Assembly (NCBI GenBank): GCA_965215615.1
Contig: OZ244068.1
Coordinates: 2,852,001-2,916,000 of the forward strand
Direction of reading: 5' to 3'
Source of the DNA: CBDATA01 sp965215615
GTDB lineage: Bacteria; Acidobacteriota; Vicinamibacteria; Marinacidobacterales; Marinacidobacteraceae
Length of the DNA stretch: 64,000 nt
Part shown: positions 20,479 to 29,648 of the stretch, one piece after another
Position numbering within the stretch: position 1 is the stretch's first letter
Layout: each line of letters opens with the position of its first letter
Program-made: the position numbers and the translations under genes
Notes under the pieces: model-generated
Database searches by the model: none
What the model was told of the DNA's origin: nothing
Seen by the model: the letters and a program-made list of their open reading frames with translations, nothing else

Positions 20479-20504
20479 TAGGAATCGCGAGTCCGAAGCC
20501 GCGC

Positions 20505-21404
20505 TCACAACGATCTCCATTCCATATATTTCCTGCCCGCAAAGCGACGGCGCATGACCGAGATAGCCTCCGGATTGGAGTCAACCAGAATCGCGCGACG
20601 GCTCATTTCATAAGCAACTTCACCCGTGGTTCCACTCCCGGCGAAAAAATCCAGAATCAGGTCGTTGGGGCGGGAGGATGCGGAGATGATGCGGCGGAGG
20701 ATTTCGGCCGGCTTTTGTGTTGGATAACCCGTCTTTTCCCGACTGTTCGTGGGAACGATGGTGTGCCACCACGTATCTGTTGGAAGCTTTCCACGCTTGG
20801 CTTTCTCCGCGCTGACCAGACCGGGTGCCATATACGGAATACGCTCAATTGCGTCCCGGTTGAACGTGTAGTTCTTGCGGTTCTTCACGTAGAACAGGAT
20901 GTTGTCGTGCTTCGCCGGCCAGCGATCTTTGGGCCGTCCTCCGAAGTCGTAAGCCCAGATGATCTCGTTCAGGAAATTTTCCGATCCGAAAATGTCATCG
21001 AGAAGAAAACGACACCGATGCGCTTCGCGATAATCCACGTGGAAGTACAAGGAGCCATGGGGTGCCAGAACCCGGTGGGCGTGTGCCATTCTTGGCTCGA
21101 GAAAGGCGATGTAATCCGTGAAACGGTCCGGATATTCGCGGGTGCCGACGACATCCGTCTTGTAGGTTCGTCCCTGAAAACCCACGCGGGTTGCGGAATC
21201 CGACTGTACGGCCCGTAGCTCTCGACGCCGCTGCTTTTTACCCGTGTTGAAAGGAGGGTCCACGTAGATCAGATCGACACACCCGGACGGCATCTCTCGC
21301 AGAACGGCGAGGTTGTCGGCGTGTACGACCCGGAGACAGGGGCCCTCGGAGAGCCGATCCGTTGCCAAAGACAGCGGTTCTGGTTGCGCCGTGACGGTTG
21401 CCAT
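20505..21404 (-). CDS. Beta-class N4/N6 DNA methyltransferase, orphan
   Basis: A 299-residue methyltransferase. The catalytic motif DPPF (about 49-52, YVDPPFNTGKK) comes before the SAM-binding motif DFFAGSGTT (about 252-260); this order defines the beta class. The target-recognition segment lies between them (KDRWPAKHDNILFYVKN). It would methylate adenine-N6 or cytosine-N4 in a short site. No restriction endonuclease gene is adjacent, so it is either solitary or part of a split system. Its start is 9 bases after the stop of the DUF4340 gene, so it may be read from the gld operon. Its GC content is lower than its neighbours, which suggests transfer. Confidence 0.88.
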   Translation of the reverse strand: MATVTAQPEPLSLATDRLSEGPCLRVVHADNLAVLREMPSGCVDLIYVDPPFNTGKKQRRRELRAVQSDSATRVGFQGRTYKTDVVGTREYPDRFTDYIAFLEPRMAHAHRVLAPHGSLYFHVDYREAHRCRFLLDDIFGSENFLNEIIWAYDFGGRPKDRWPAKHDNILFYVKNRKNYTFNRDAIERIPYMAPGLVSAEKAKRGKLPTDTWWHTIVPTNSREKTGYPTQKPAEILRRIISASSRPNDLILDFFAGSGTTGEVAYEMSRRAILVDSNPEAISVMRRRFAGRKYMEWRSL

Positions 21405-21413
21405 CCGATCGGG

Positions 21414-22805
21414 TCAGATCTGGTCGCGGATCAAATCCTCCCGCGACTTGCGGATGCCCTCGAAGCTCTCCTGCGAGATCACGTAGTACCAGCCGGCGAA
21501 GCGGCGGTTCAGCAGCGCCTCGCGCTCGCGGCCCTCATTCACGTCCCGCTCCCAGTTGTCCCGGTCGCGGGCCAGGTTCCGGTTTTCGCGGTCCTCGTCG
21601 GTCAGCTCGTCCGAAGGCTTGTCGATGTAGTCGCGGTTCGGCGGCGGTGGCGGCTCCGGGAAGCGCTCGGGCAGGAACTCGGCGGTGACGAAGAGGAAGC
21701 GGTTTTCGGCGGGGCCGGCTTCGGCATCGGTCTCCATTTCGCCGCCCGCCGAGATTCCGGTCCCCTGGCCATAGACCACCTCGCCGAAACGGAGCGTGTA
21801 GCGGATGCCGTCTTCGTCCTCGAAGCGCACTTCTCCCTCGTTCGAGAGCAGGTTGCCGGTCCGGGTCAGGTAGTAGCCCCGGTCCTGGAGCGAGAGGATG
21901 TCCGCGTTCGAGACTGCGGCGGCCTCGCCGGTCAGCGAAGCGGCGATGCCAGACGGCTTGGGGCGGACCCCGACGATTTCCAGCTCGTCGGCGGCGCGCA
22001 GCACCTCGGAAATCTGGAAGGAATCCACTTCCTGACCCGAGCCGATCCCTTCGGCCGTCCAGTCTCCCTCTTCCTTCGAGAGCGCGAGACGGTCGCGCCG
22101 GTCCACCGCGAGCGTGCGCTCGTTGATCGAGTAGTCCTCCAAAACGACTTCGGTCACCCGGTCACGGTCCATGAGCAACAGATCGCGTTCGATCCAGTCC
22201 GCGAACCGGGCAGAAATCTCGACTCCGAGGTCCGAGACATAGACCCGCTTCTGGCCCGGAACCCGCACGAACCAGTACCCCTCGCGGTCCTCCACCTGAC
22301 GGCCGATGATGAGGTCGGCCAGCACCCGCTCGCCGGAAGCCCGGATGGTGATCCGGCGGCCGCGGCCCACGAGCGAGGCCGAACCGGCATCGAGCGGATC
22401 CACTACCCCGAGTGCCGGGTGATCGGCCACGTTTTCGGAGCGGAAGTCGTCCTTTTCCAGCAGCATGACCCCGGCGGCGGTCTGGGCGAGGCGGTCCGCG
22501 CCGTCGGCGGGGTAGTCGTGGTGGCTCGGGATGGTCCAGATCCCGTTCCGGTTCTGCACCCGGAACGGGCGCGCTTCGGCGGTCTCCTCGTTGAATTCGA
22601 TGACTTCGAGCGAGACGGCTTCCTCCGGGTCCTCGAAATCGGGGAAAAAGCGCTCCCCGACATCCAGGAAGTCGCTCGGCTCCGGATTGCGCGGCGCGCT
22701 CACCCCCGCCAGCACGGTGAGCAGGAGCGCTGCCCCCGCGATGGTCTGGGTACGGCGGAGCTCGGGGCCGGCGGCCCGCGTCTCCTGCTTCGTGGTTTCG
22801 GTCAT
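21414..22805 (-). CDS. DUF4340 domain protein of the gld-type ABC operon
   Basis: A 463-residue protein with an N-terminal membrane anchor (TIAGAALLLTVLAGVSA) and a repeated beta-rich body (NGIWTIPSHHDYPADGADRL, LADLIIGRQVEDREGYWFVRV). This matches DUF4340, a periplasmic or extracytoplasmic domain usually encoded next to GldG-type proteins. The C-terminal 60 residues are highly charged. Function is unknown, probably as part of the ABC complex encoded upstream. The ATG overlaps the GldFG stop as ATGA. Confidence 0.85.
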   Translation of the reverse strand: MTETTKQETRAAGPELRRTQTIAGAALLLTVLAGVSAPRNPEPSDFLDVGERFFPDFEDPEEAVSLEVIEFNEETAEARPFRVQNRNGIWTIPSHHDYPADGADRLAQTAAGVMLLEKDDFRSENVADHPALGVVDPLDAGSASLVGRGRRITIRASGERVLADLIIGRQVEDREGYWFVRVPGQKRVYVSDLGVEISARFADWIERDLLLMDRDRVTEVVLEDYSINERTLAVDRRDRLALSKEEGDWTAEGIGSGQEVDSFQISEVLRAADELEIVGVRPKPSGIAASLTGEAAAVSNADILSLQDRGYYLTRTGNLLSNEGEVRFEDEDGIRYTLRFGEVVYGQGTGISAGGEMETDAEAGPAENRFLFVTAEFLPERFPEPPPPPNRDYIDKPSDELTDEDRENRNLARDRDNWERDVNEGREREALLNRRFAGWYYVISQESFEGIRKSREDLIRDQI

Positions 22806-25516
22806 CGGGTGCCCCCTTCGTTCTGGCGCAGCCGGCGGGCGGCGGCGGCTCCCTCGCGCTCCGCCCGGCGACGGCGCAGGAAGACGAAAACCCCGAGCAG
22901 GAACACCGGAATGGGAGGCAGGAGGACCGCGCCGGTGCGAATCCCGCTCTGGATGCGGCGGATCTGGGCTTCCATCCGCTCCTCGCTGGCACGGACTTCG
23001 GCATCCCGATCGGCGTTGATGTTGGCTTCGAGGACGGCGAAGCGGCGGTTCTCGACCTCCTGGAGGTTGCGGGCCATGATCTGCTTGGCCTGGGCATCGA
23101 GATCGTCCCGCTGCTCCACCGCGGCGACGCGCTGGTCGAGCCGGTCCTGGGCGAGCCGCAGCGCCTCGTCGGCGCTCGCTTCGGCGGCCTCCTCCTCCCG
23201 GGCGCGGGTCTCGACGAAGTCGCGTACCCGGGCCTCGACCCGCTCGAGCGTCCGGTGGCGCACCCGCCGATTCCGGAGCGCGACGAAGGATTCGTCTCCC
23301 ACCAGAACGTCCATGGCGTTCAGGAAGAACGAGACGTTGTCGAAGTTCATGTTGGGCGGGCCGACCCGGCGGATCTCGAAGAACTGCTCGGAAATGAAGT
23401 CGAGGTCGGCGACGGCGATGACCCGGGTGCTGTCCGCGTCCGCCGTCGGGGTTTCCTCGTCGTCCTCCTCCATCCGGTAGGTCCGCGCTTCGGCCGCCAC
23501 CACGTAGGTTCCGGGATCGGGCCGGTGCGGCAGGTTCGGGTTGAGCTGGGCCCCGAGGAAGGTCCGCTGCACCATCTGGAAATAGGGAAGCGTCCCCGAG
23601 ATGTCCCCGGTGGTGAGCAGGGGCTCGAAATCACTGGCCGACCCGGCGAGCGGTTCGAGGAAGCCGGGGTAGATGAGCACCAGTTGCTGAAGACCCGCGC
23701 TCGCCACCGATTCGGCGGAAAAGGCCTCCGGGTTTCCGGACCCCTCGCCGAGGAACACCACTTCCGGCGGCAGGTGGCCCAGATCCGGGTGCGGGTTGTA
23801 GGAATCCCAGACGACCCCGCCCGGATCCCAGGAAATCCCGAGCCCGGCGAGAAACCCGGTGACATCGCCCTTCGGGGTCGGTGGCGGCTGCCCCTGGTTC
23901 ATGAACGGATTCCGGGAGGCTCCGGGCGGCTCGCCGGGGGCGAGGCCGATGTTGACCACCGGGAGCGGATCCACGAGCAATAGCGCCGGAGTTCCCTGCC
24001 GGATCCTCGCGGTCACGTTGTCCATCTCGTCCTGGGCGAGCGTCGAGGGGAGGACCACCAGCAGGCCGTCCAGTTCCTCGGTGATGGCGGCGTTCGGCTG
24101 GATCTGGATCACCTCGTACTGCTTTTCGAGCTCTTCCACCACCGACCATCGAGGAGAGCTCTGCATGGTCTGGAAATCCAGCCCGCCGAAGATCCGGAGC
24201 TCCTTCGAGATGACCCCGATGCGACGCTTTTCGGTGTTCGCGACCACCCGGATGCTGCGCGCCAGCTCGTATTCCACCGGAAGACCGCGGTCGAAGAACG
24301 GGATCACCTGCTCTTCGGCGGCCCGGGTGAACGCCACCCCCATGAACACGTCCGAGACCGTGGCGCGCGCCGCGCCGAGGCCAGGAATCTGACGCGGAAC
24401 CACGCCGAACTTCTCGCGGGCTTCGCGGGCCGCCTCGGTGAACGGCTCGGTGTCGCGGATCCGCACCCGGACACGCCCTCCGCTCGCCGACTCCATCTCC
24501 CGCATGACGCTTTCGAGCGTCGCCCGGGTCTGGACCAGCGGCTCGGGAACCTCGTCGCTCAGGTAAGCCTGGACGAAAACCGGGCTGTCGTCGGGGAGCG
24601 AGCGGAGCAGCTCGCGGGTCTCGCCGGAAAGCGAATGGAGCCGCTCGGCGGTGACATCGAGCCGGAAGCCGAGCCGCGAAACCAGCACGATCCCGCTGAG
24701 CAGGATGAGACCCACCGAAACCGCGCGGATCGCATGGTGGGTGGACATCCGGTAGCCATCGGCAGCCGCAGGCCAGTGCCGCCGGCCGATCAGGAGCACG
24801 TTCAGATAGAGGAAGAAGCCGGCCACCGCCACGAAATAGAGGATCGAGGTCAGAGGAACCAGTCCCCGTCCGAACTGGTGGAAATGGAAGGTGGCGGAGA
24901 TCGGCTCCAGAAAACCGGCGAGCGTCGGACTGAGGCTTCCGAATACCACGTCCATGAGGAGAACCAACGCACAGAAGACCGCGCCGAGGATGAACGCGAC
25001 GGTCGAAAGGGAGGTCAGCAGCGAAGCCGTGGCCCCCACCGCAACGAGTGCGCCGCCCAGCAGGAAATAGCCGAGGTAGTTCGCAAGCAGCAGCCCCCAG
25101 TCCGGGCTGCCGAGGAACGCCAGCACGAGCGCGTGGCTCAGCGAGAGGACGAGCGCCGCCGCATAGACACCGAGCGCGGCCGCGTATTTGCCGAGCACGA
25201 TCTCCACATCGGTCGCCGGCAGGGTGAGCAGCAATTCGTCGGTTCCGAGCCGCCGCTCCTCCGCCCACACTGCCATGGTCAGCGCGGGCGCGAAGAAGAG
25301 CAGGATTCCGGGGAACCAGGCGTTGAGCTGGTCGAGATTCGCCAGGTTGTTCAGGAAGAAGCGGTCCTGCCAGAAGGCCGCCGCCGCGCTCAGCAGGATG
25401 AAAAGCGTCAGGAAGACATAACCGGACGGGTTCGAAAAATACATGCGCAGGTCGCGGCGCATGAGCGCTCCGACGACGTTCCGGCGGACCTTCGGAACCT
25501 CGACGAGGCCGGGCAT
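22802..25516 (-). CDS. GldF-GldG fusion: ABC-2 permease joined to Gld-type substrate domain
   Basis: A 904-residue protein. Residues 1-250 are an ABC-2 type permease with six hydrophobic segments (FLTLFILLSAAAAFWQDRFF, LGTDELLLTLPATDVEIVLG). From about 258 a further membrane segment leads into a GldG-like domain (LGFRLDVTAERLHSLSGETR, DGLLVVLPSTLAQDEMDN). A coiled-coil stretch and a final membrane helix (LPPIPVFLLGVFVFLRR) close the protein. In Bacteroidetes GldF and GldG are separate; here they are one chain. The transported substrate is unknown. It follows the ATPase gene with a one-base overlap (TGATG). Confidence 0.88.
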   Translation of the reverse strand: MPGLVEVPKVRRNVVGALMRRDLRMYFSNPSGYVFLTLFILLSAAAAFWQDRFFLNNLANLDQLNAWFPGILLFFAPALTMAVWAEERRLGTDELLLTLPATDVEIVLGKYAAALGVYAAALVLSLSHALVLAFLGSPDWGLLLANYLGYFLLGGALVAVGATASLLTSLSTVAFILGAVFCALVLLMDVVFGSLSPTLAGFLEPISATFHFHQFGRGLVPLTSILYFVAVAGFFLYLNVLLIGRRHWPAAADGYRMSTHHAIRAVSVGLILLSGIVLVSRLGFRLDVTAERLHSLSGETRELLRSLPDDSPVFVQAYLSDEVPEPLVQTRATLESVMREMESASGGRVRVRIRDTEPFTEAAREAREKFGVVPRQIPGLGAARATVSDVFMGVAFTRAAEEQVIPFFDRGLPVEYELARSIRVVANTEKRRIGVISKELRIFGGLDFQTMQSSPRWSVVEELEKQYEVIQIQPNAAITEELDGLLVVLPSTLAQDEMDNVTARIRQGTPALLLVDPLPVVNIGLAPGEPPGASRNPFMNQGQPPPTPKGDVTGFLAGLGISWDPGGVVWDSYNPHPDLGHLPPEVVFLGEGSGNPEAFSAESVASAGLQQLVLIYPGFLEPLAGSASDFEPLLTTGDISGTLPYFQMVQRTFLGAQLNPNLPHRPDPGTYVVAAEARTYRMEEDDEETPTADADSTRVIAVADLDFISEQFFEIRRVGPPNMNFDNVSFFLNAMDVLVGDESFVALRNRRVRHRTLERVEARVRDFVETRAREEEAAEASADEALRLAQDRLDQRVAAVEQRDDLDAQAKQIMARNLQEVENRRFAVLEANINADRDAEVRASEERMEAQIRRIQSGIRTGAVLLPPIPVFLLGVFVFLRRRRAEREGAAAARRLRQNEGGTR

Positions 25517-26256
25517 CAGTTCTCTCCTCCGGTGACTTCGTCGCCGGTCAGCTCGTAGAAGCTCGCTTCGAGAGAGCCGCCCTGCTCGAGTTCGGCAGGG
25601 GTTCCATCAAAAACCAGGCTGCCCCGGTGGACCACCAGAACCCGGTCGGCAACCGCTTCCACCTCCCGCAGGATGTGCGTCGAGATCAACATAGTCTTCT
25701 TTTCTCCGAGACGCCGGATGTTCTGGCGGAATTCACGGATCTGGTTCGGATCGAGACCCGAGGTGGGCTCGTCCATGATGAGCACCTCCGGATCGTGGAG
25801 AAGCGCCTGGCAGAGCCCGACCCGCTGCCGCAAGCCCCGCGAGAGCTTGCCGATCGGCTTCTCCATCACCTGCTCGAGGCTGGTCAGCGCGGCGACCTCG
25901 CGGATCCGGCTGTCGAGCCCGGCGGCCGGAATTTCGCGCGCCTCGCCGAAGAAGCGCAGCAATTCGGCGGGAGTCATGTCCGGGTAGAGCGGCCCGTTTT
26001 CCGGCAGGTACCCGAAACGCCGGGAGGCCTCGATCCGGTCCACCCGGACATCCCGGCCGGCGATCCGGGCATCGCCCCGGCTCGGTGCCAGATACCCGGT
26101 GAGCATCTTCATGGTGGTGGTCTTTCCGGCACCGTTCGGGCCCAGGAATGCAACGATCTGCCCGCGGGGAATCGAAAAACTCACATCTTCGACCGCCACG
26201 AACGGGCCGTAATACCGAGAGAGCCCGCTCGCCTCGATCATGGTTGGTGGATGCAT
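25516..26256 (-). CDS. ABC transporter ATP-binding protein (GldA-like)
   Basis: A 246-residue ATPase with LGPNGAGKTTT (Walker A), LSRGLRQRVGLCQALL (signature), VLIMDEPTSGLD (Walker B) and the switch histidine in STHIL. ATG 26256 is preferred over the next ATG at 26241 because AAGGA lies 6 bases upstream of it; frames further upstream enter the promoter. It should power the GldFG fusion encoded next in the operon. A TACAAT -10 element lies about 32 bases upstream. Confidence 0.92.
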   Translation of the reverse strand: MHPPTMIEASGLSRYYGPFVAVEDVSFSIPRGQIVAFLGPNGAGKTTTMKMLTGYLAPSRGDARIAGRDVRVDRIEASRRFGYLPENGPLYPDMTPAELLRFFGEAREIPAAGLDSRIREVAALTSLEQVMEKPIGKLSRGLRQRVGLCQALLHDPEVLIMDEPTSGLDPNQIREFRQNIRRLGEKKTMLISTHILREVEAVADRVLVVHRGSLVFDGTPAELEQGGSLEASFYELTGDEVTGGEN

Positions 26257-26288
26257 GGGCCGTCCTTCGATAGGGAAAAAGCGGCAAA

Positions 26289-26329
26289 ATTGTAGCGATT
26301 CGCCGGTTCGCTGCGCCAAGACCTACAAT
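26289..26329. promoter_or_regulatory. Divergent promoter pair with TACAAT -10 boxes
   Basis: TACAAT lies at 26324-26329 on the plus strand and again at 26289-26294 on the minus strand, 29 bases apart. The first is 7 bases before the ATG of the cytochrome gene, so that transcript would have almost no leader. A TTGGCG (26314-26319, minus) is a possible -35 for the ABC operon. The plus-strand -35 is not clear. Confidence 0.5.
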
Positions 26330-26336
26330 CGCTCCG

Positions 26337-28001
26337 ATGTCTCGGGTTCCGGGTCTTGTGTTGATCGCAGCCTTCCTGGCCTCGGGAAACGCCGCCGGCG
26401 AGACCTTTCGCAGTCCGCAGGCGCTCATCCTGAGCGAGGGGTTCCTGCTGGTGGGCAACCGGTCCGGTTCGGTGAGCGTGCTCGACCCGGTGCATTTCGA
26501 AGTCCTCTCCGAGACTCCGGCCGGCGGCGACATCACTTCGCTCGTGGCGCTCGGTACGAGGGTGCTCGCGGTGGACCACGCGGAGCACCGGCTCCACCTG
26601 CTTCGGACAGCACCGGACGGCACCATCCGGGTCGAATCGTCTCCCGAGACCTGCCGCTATCCGGTCCGGGCGGCCGTTTCGGGATCGAATGTCGCGATCT
26701 CGTGCCTTTGGCCTCGGCAGGTCCGAATCATGGACGCGGGCGATCTCCGGGTACCGAAAAAGACCGTGGAGCTGCCCTTCGAACCGCGCGATCTGCTGTT
26801 TCTCGCAGAAGACCGATTGTTGGTAGCCGACGGATTCGGCGGCGGGCTCGCGCTTCTCGAGGACGGGGCGATCCGGCACTCGTGGGAACTCGACGGACAC
26901 CAGTTGCGGGGCATGGCGCTTCTTGCCGGCGAGACGGTCGCGGTGGCCCACCAGCAGCTCCACTCGGGGATGCGGACCACTTCGGACGACATCCGCTGGG
27001 GAGTCTTCATCACCAACAGCGTGAGCCTTTTCCCACTGGACGACCTGATCGCGGACGACCCGCGGATGGCCCGGCGAACCCGCCTCCTCGATCTGGGCGG
27101 GGTCGTGATTCCTTCGGGCGACCCGGCGCATCTGGTTCTGACCGGCGAGGACTCTTTCGCCGTCTCGCTCTCCGGCGTGGGACGGGTGGCATTCGGGAAC
27201 GTCACAGCTCACCTGTCGAGCCATGTGGAGGTCGGGGAGGGTCCGGGCGCGATGCTCGCCGACGGAGAGCGGCTCTTCGTCGCCAACCGGATGGACGACT
27301 CGGTCTCGGTTCTCGACCTCGAAGACGGCAGGGAGACGGTGCGAATCGCGCTCGGCCCGAAGGCGACGCTCGATGCGGTGGCGCGCGGCGAACGCCTCTT
27401 TCACGACGCGTCCCTGTCGCTGCGCGGCTGGATGAGCTGCGCGAGCTGCCATGTCGGAGGCCACACCAACCACCGGCTCTCGGACACCCTCGGGGACGGC
27501 GGCTACGGTGCCCCGAAGCGGGTCCTGTCCCTGCTCGGGGTGCGGGAGACCCGGCCTTACGCCTGGAGCGGCAAGGTCCGGAGCCTCGAGGACCAGATCC
27601 GGAAATCGGTGCGAACCACGCTCCGGGGCCGCCCGCTCACCGAAGAAGAGGTCTCGGACCTCGCGAGCTACCTTCGGAGTCTGGAGCTTCCGGAGCCGGA
27701 GCAGGCCGACCGCGCCGCCTTCGCCGCCGGGAGCGCCGCCTTCGTGCGGTACGAATGCGACCGGTGCCACAAGGCGCCGACCTTCACTTCGGCGGGGGCC
27801 CACGACGTGGGTCTCGAGGACGAGAGCGGCGAGCGGCGCTTCAACGCGCCTTCGCTCCTCGGGGTCCGCTTCCGGAGAACCCTGTTCCACGATGCCTCCG
27901 CCCGATCGCTCGAGGAAGTGCTGGCGCGCCACCCCGGCCACGGAGTGGAAATCGCCGAATCGGACCTCGCGGCGCTGATCGCCTACCTGAAATCCCTCTG
28001 A
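26337..28001 (+). CDS. Secreted beta-propeller protein with MauG-like di-heme cytochrome c domain
   Basis: A 554-residue protein with a signal peptide (VPGLVLIAAFLASGNAAG). Residues 25-345 look like a YncE-type propeller (repeats such as SVSVLDPVHFEVLSETPAGG and SVSVLDLEDGRETVRIALG). The C-terminal 200 residues carry two haem c motifs, CASCH and CDRCH, with GERLFHDASLSLRG upstream and FRRTLFHDASARSLEEVL after, as in di-haem cytochrome peroxidases and MauG proteins. It would act in the periplasm as a redox enzyme. No partner is adjacent. It converges on the VOC gene with 13 bases between. Confidence 0.83.
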   Translation: MSRVPGLVLIAAFLASGNAAGETFRSPQALILSEGFLLVGNRSGSVSVLDPVHFEVLSETPAGGDITSLVALGTRVLAVDHAEHRLHLLRTAPDGTIRVESSPETCRYPVRAAVSGSNVAISCLWPRQVRIMDAGDLRVPKKTVELPFEPRDLLFLAEDRLLVADGFGGGLALLEDGAIRHSWELDGHQLRGMALLAGETVAVAHQQLHSGMRTTSDDIRWGVFITNSVSLFPLDDLIADDPRMARRTRLLDLGGVVIPSGDPAHLVLTGEDSFAVSLSGVGRVAFGNVTAHLSSHVEVGEGPGAMLADGERLFVANRMDDSVSVLDLEDGRETVRIALGPKATLDAVARGERLFHDASLSLRGWMSCASCHVGGHTNHRLSDTLGDGGYGAPKRVLSLLGVRETRPYAWSGKVRSLEDQIRKSVRTTLRGRPLTEEEVSDLASYLRSLELPEPEQADRAAFAAGSAAFVRYECDRCHKAPTFTSAGAHDVGLEDESGERRFNAPSLLGVRFRRTLFHDASARSLEEVLARHPGHGVEIAESDLAALIAYLKSL

Positions 28002-28014
28002 TCGCGGCCGCGGT

Positions 28015-28506
28015 TCAGCCGTTCTGGTTCGCGAACTCGGCCATCGCCGCCTTCTCGCGCTCGGCCATTTCTTCCGGTGTCAGATCCTCGGTATGGGTGG
28101 CGATCCCCCAGCGGTGGCCGAAGGGATCCAGCAGCACGCCGTGCCGGTCTCCCCAGAACTGGTCGGTGGGCGGCTGGATTTCGGTCGCTCCGGAAGCGAG
28201 CGCCTTTTGGAAGACGGCATCCACGTCGGGGACGTACAGGTGGATGGTGGCCGCGGTGCCCTTGAGCGTCTTCGGCGAGATGTACCCGCCGGGGCCCCCC
28301 TCCATCTCCCCGGAAAAGTAGATCTGCGATTCCCCGATCCGGATCTCGACGTGCATCAGCATTCCGCCCGGGCCCTCCATGACCGAATCGGTGGTGGCCC
28401 CGAGGACACTCGTGTACCAGTCGAGTGCCGCCCGCGCGTCGTCCACGATCAGATACGGTGTCACCGCCTGGGCGCGCGGCGGAATGTAATGAGTGGCCTT
28501 GGCCAT
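28015..28506 (-). CDS. VOC-superfamily (glyoxalase/PhnB-like) protein
   Basis: A 163-residue protein with two beta-alpha-beta-beta-beta modules: AVTPYLIVDDARAALDWYT and TIHLYVPDVDAVFQKALASG, then FWGDRHGVLLDPFGHRWGIA. This is the pattern of PhnB-like VOC proteins with glyoxalase or resistance-protein relatives. The ATG at 28506 has GAGGAG 8 bases upstream. It is a cytoplasmic protein of unknown substrate, and is probably read with the porin-like gene upstream (17 bases apart). Confidence 0.85.
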   Translation of the reverse strand: MAKATHYIPPRAQAVTPYLIVDDARAALDWYTSVLGATTDSVMEGPGGMLMHVEIRIGESQIYFSGEMEGGPGGYISPKTLKGTAATIHLYVPDVDAVFQKALASGATEIQPPTDQFWGDRHGVLLDPFGHRWGIATHTEDLTPEEMAEREKAAMAEFANQNG

Positions 28507-28523
28507 TGGCTTTTCTCCTCGGT

Positions 28524-29486
28524 CTATCGCTGCCGGAGCGGGCTCCGGAAATCCAGCACCCACTGGATCATGACCAGCACCGTGTTGTCACTCACCGCGC
28601 CAAAGCGGCGGCGGTAGTCGGCGGACAGGTGGGTCAGCGTCCAGGGGAGTTCATAGCGAAGGCCGGCGATGACGTGGCTGCGGTGGGTGTCCCCGTCCGG
28701 TCCCGCGTGGTTCGTCTCGGTCCCGACCTCGATCATCCCCCAAAGGTCGTATTCCGGCAGGAAACGACGCGCCCGCAGGAAGCCGCCGAAGTGCTCCCGT
28801 CCGTTCAGGTCGCTCCGGTAGGCGACGGCGCGAACCGTGCCGCCCGACAGTCGGCCATCGAGATGGACGGTGGTCTGGCGGCGGGGGATATCGGCATCCT
28901 CTCCGTCGCGGCCTTCGTAGTGGCCGGCATCCAGCTTCCATTCGTTGCCGTCCCCGAAGAAGCGGCCCACGCTCGCGAGCACGTCCTTGAAGTCGTTGTC
29001 TTCCGGCTCCCACGCCGTCCCGTTGACCAGATGGAAGGCCCCGGTGTAGCGCCCCTGATCCACGAAGAACATGAGAGCGGTCTCGCGCACCCGGGTCAGG
29101 CCGGCTCCGGGGTGGACTCCGATCCTCTGGAAGGCGAAGGGCGCGTCGGTGAATTCCGGAATCCAGAGCGGCGCAGCGCGGCCGGCCCGCACCCGCAGCC
29201 AGTCGTTCATCCGGTACTGCACCCACAGATCGTGGATGCGGGTTTCCCCCACATCCCAGACCCCGCGGATCTGGATGCGCTCTCCGATCCGGGTATCGGT
29301 CCAGACGGAAAGCCGCTGGGTGGTGATGTCCTCCGTCTGGGCGTTCAGGATGTGCCGGCCCCGGAGTCGCAAGTGCGTCTCGGGCTCGTCCGACCGGGCG
29401 AAAGCAGGCAGAGCAGAAGAAAAGATGAGCGTGGCGGCGAGCGTTACCCGGAAACCGACCTGAGGTGAGCCCCGAAGCAATTCCAT
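28524..29486 (-). CDS. Outer-membrane porin-like beta-barrel protein
   Basis: A 320-residue protein with a signal peptide ending near LPAFARS. The body is rich in alternating polar and hydrophobic strands (RLSVWTDTRIGERIQIRGVW, DLWVQYRMNDWLRVRAGRA) and ends in a strand (VLVMIQWVLDF) typical of outer-membrane barrels, although basic residues follow the last aromatic one. Resembles phosphate-selective-porin-type proteins, but substrate and exact family are unsure. AAGGAG precedes the ATG by 9 bases. Confidence 0.65.
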   Translation of the reverse strand: MELLRGSPQVGFRVTLAATLIFSSALPAFARSDEPETHLRLRGRHILNAQTEDITTQRLSVWTDTRIGERIQIRGVWDVGETRIHDLWVQYRMNDWLRVRAGRAAPLWIPEFTDAPFAFQRIGVHPGAGLTRVRETALMFFVDQGRYTGAFHLVNGTAWEPEDNDFKDVLASVGRFFGDGNEWKLDAGHYEGRDGEDADIPRRQTTVHLDGRLSGGTVRAVAYRSDLNGREHFGGFLRARRFLPEYDLWGMIEVGTETNHAGPDGDTHRSHVIAGLRYELPWTLTHLSADYRRRFGAVSDNTVLVMIQWVLDFRSPLRQR

Positions 29487-29521
29487 GACACCCGACTCCT
29501 TTTGGCGACGCCTCTGCCGGG

Positions 29522-29593
29522 CTCCACGGGTAGGACTTGAACCTACAACCAACGGATTAACAGTCCGCTGCTCTGCCATTGAGCTACCGTGGA
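29522..29593 (-). tRNA. tRNA-Asn (GTT)
   Basis: The minus strand folds into a cloverleaf: acceptor TCCACGG/CCGTGGA, D-arm AGCTCAATGGCAGAGC, anticodon loop CTGTTAA and T-arm GTAGGTTCAAGTCCTAC. The anticodon is GTT. CCA is not encoded. Confidence 0.95.
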
Positions 29594-29648
29594 TCCCGGG
29601 GTTGGCCGAGGGATGGCCGGGAAGCATAACTGAGTGTCCCGGGAGTAC

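Noticed and set aside
21321..23480. Plus-strand open frame of about 720 codons opposite the gld operon
   Set aside because: Antisense of DUF4340 and GldFG; low complexity with no domain.
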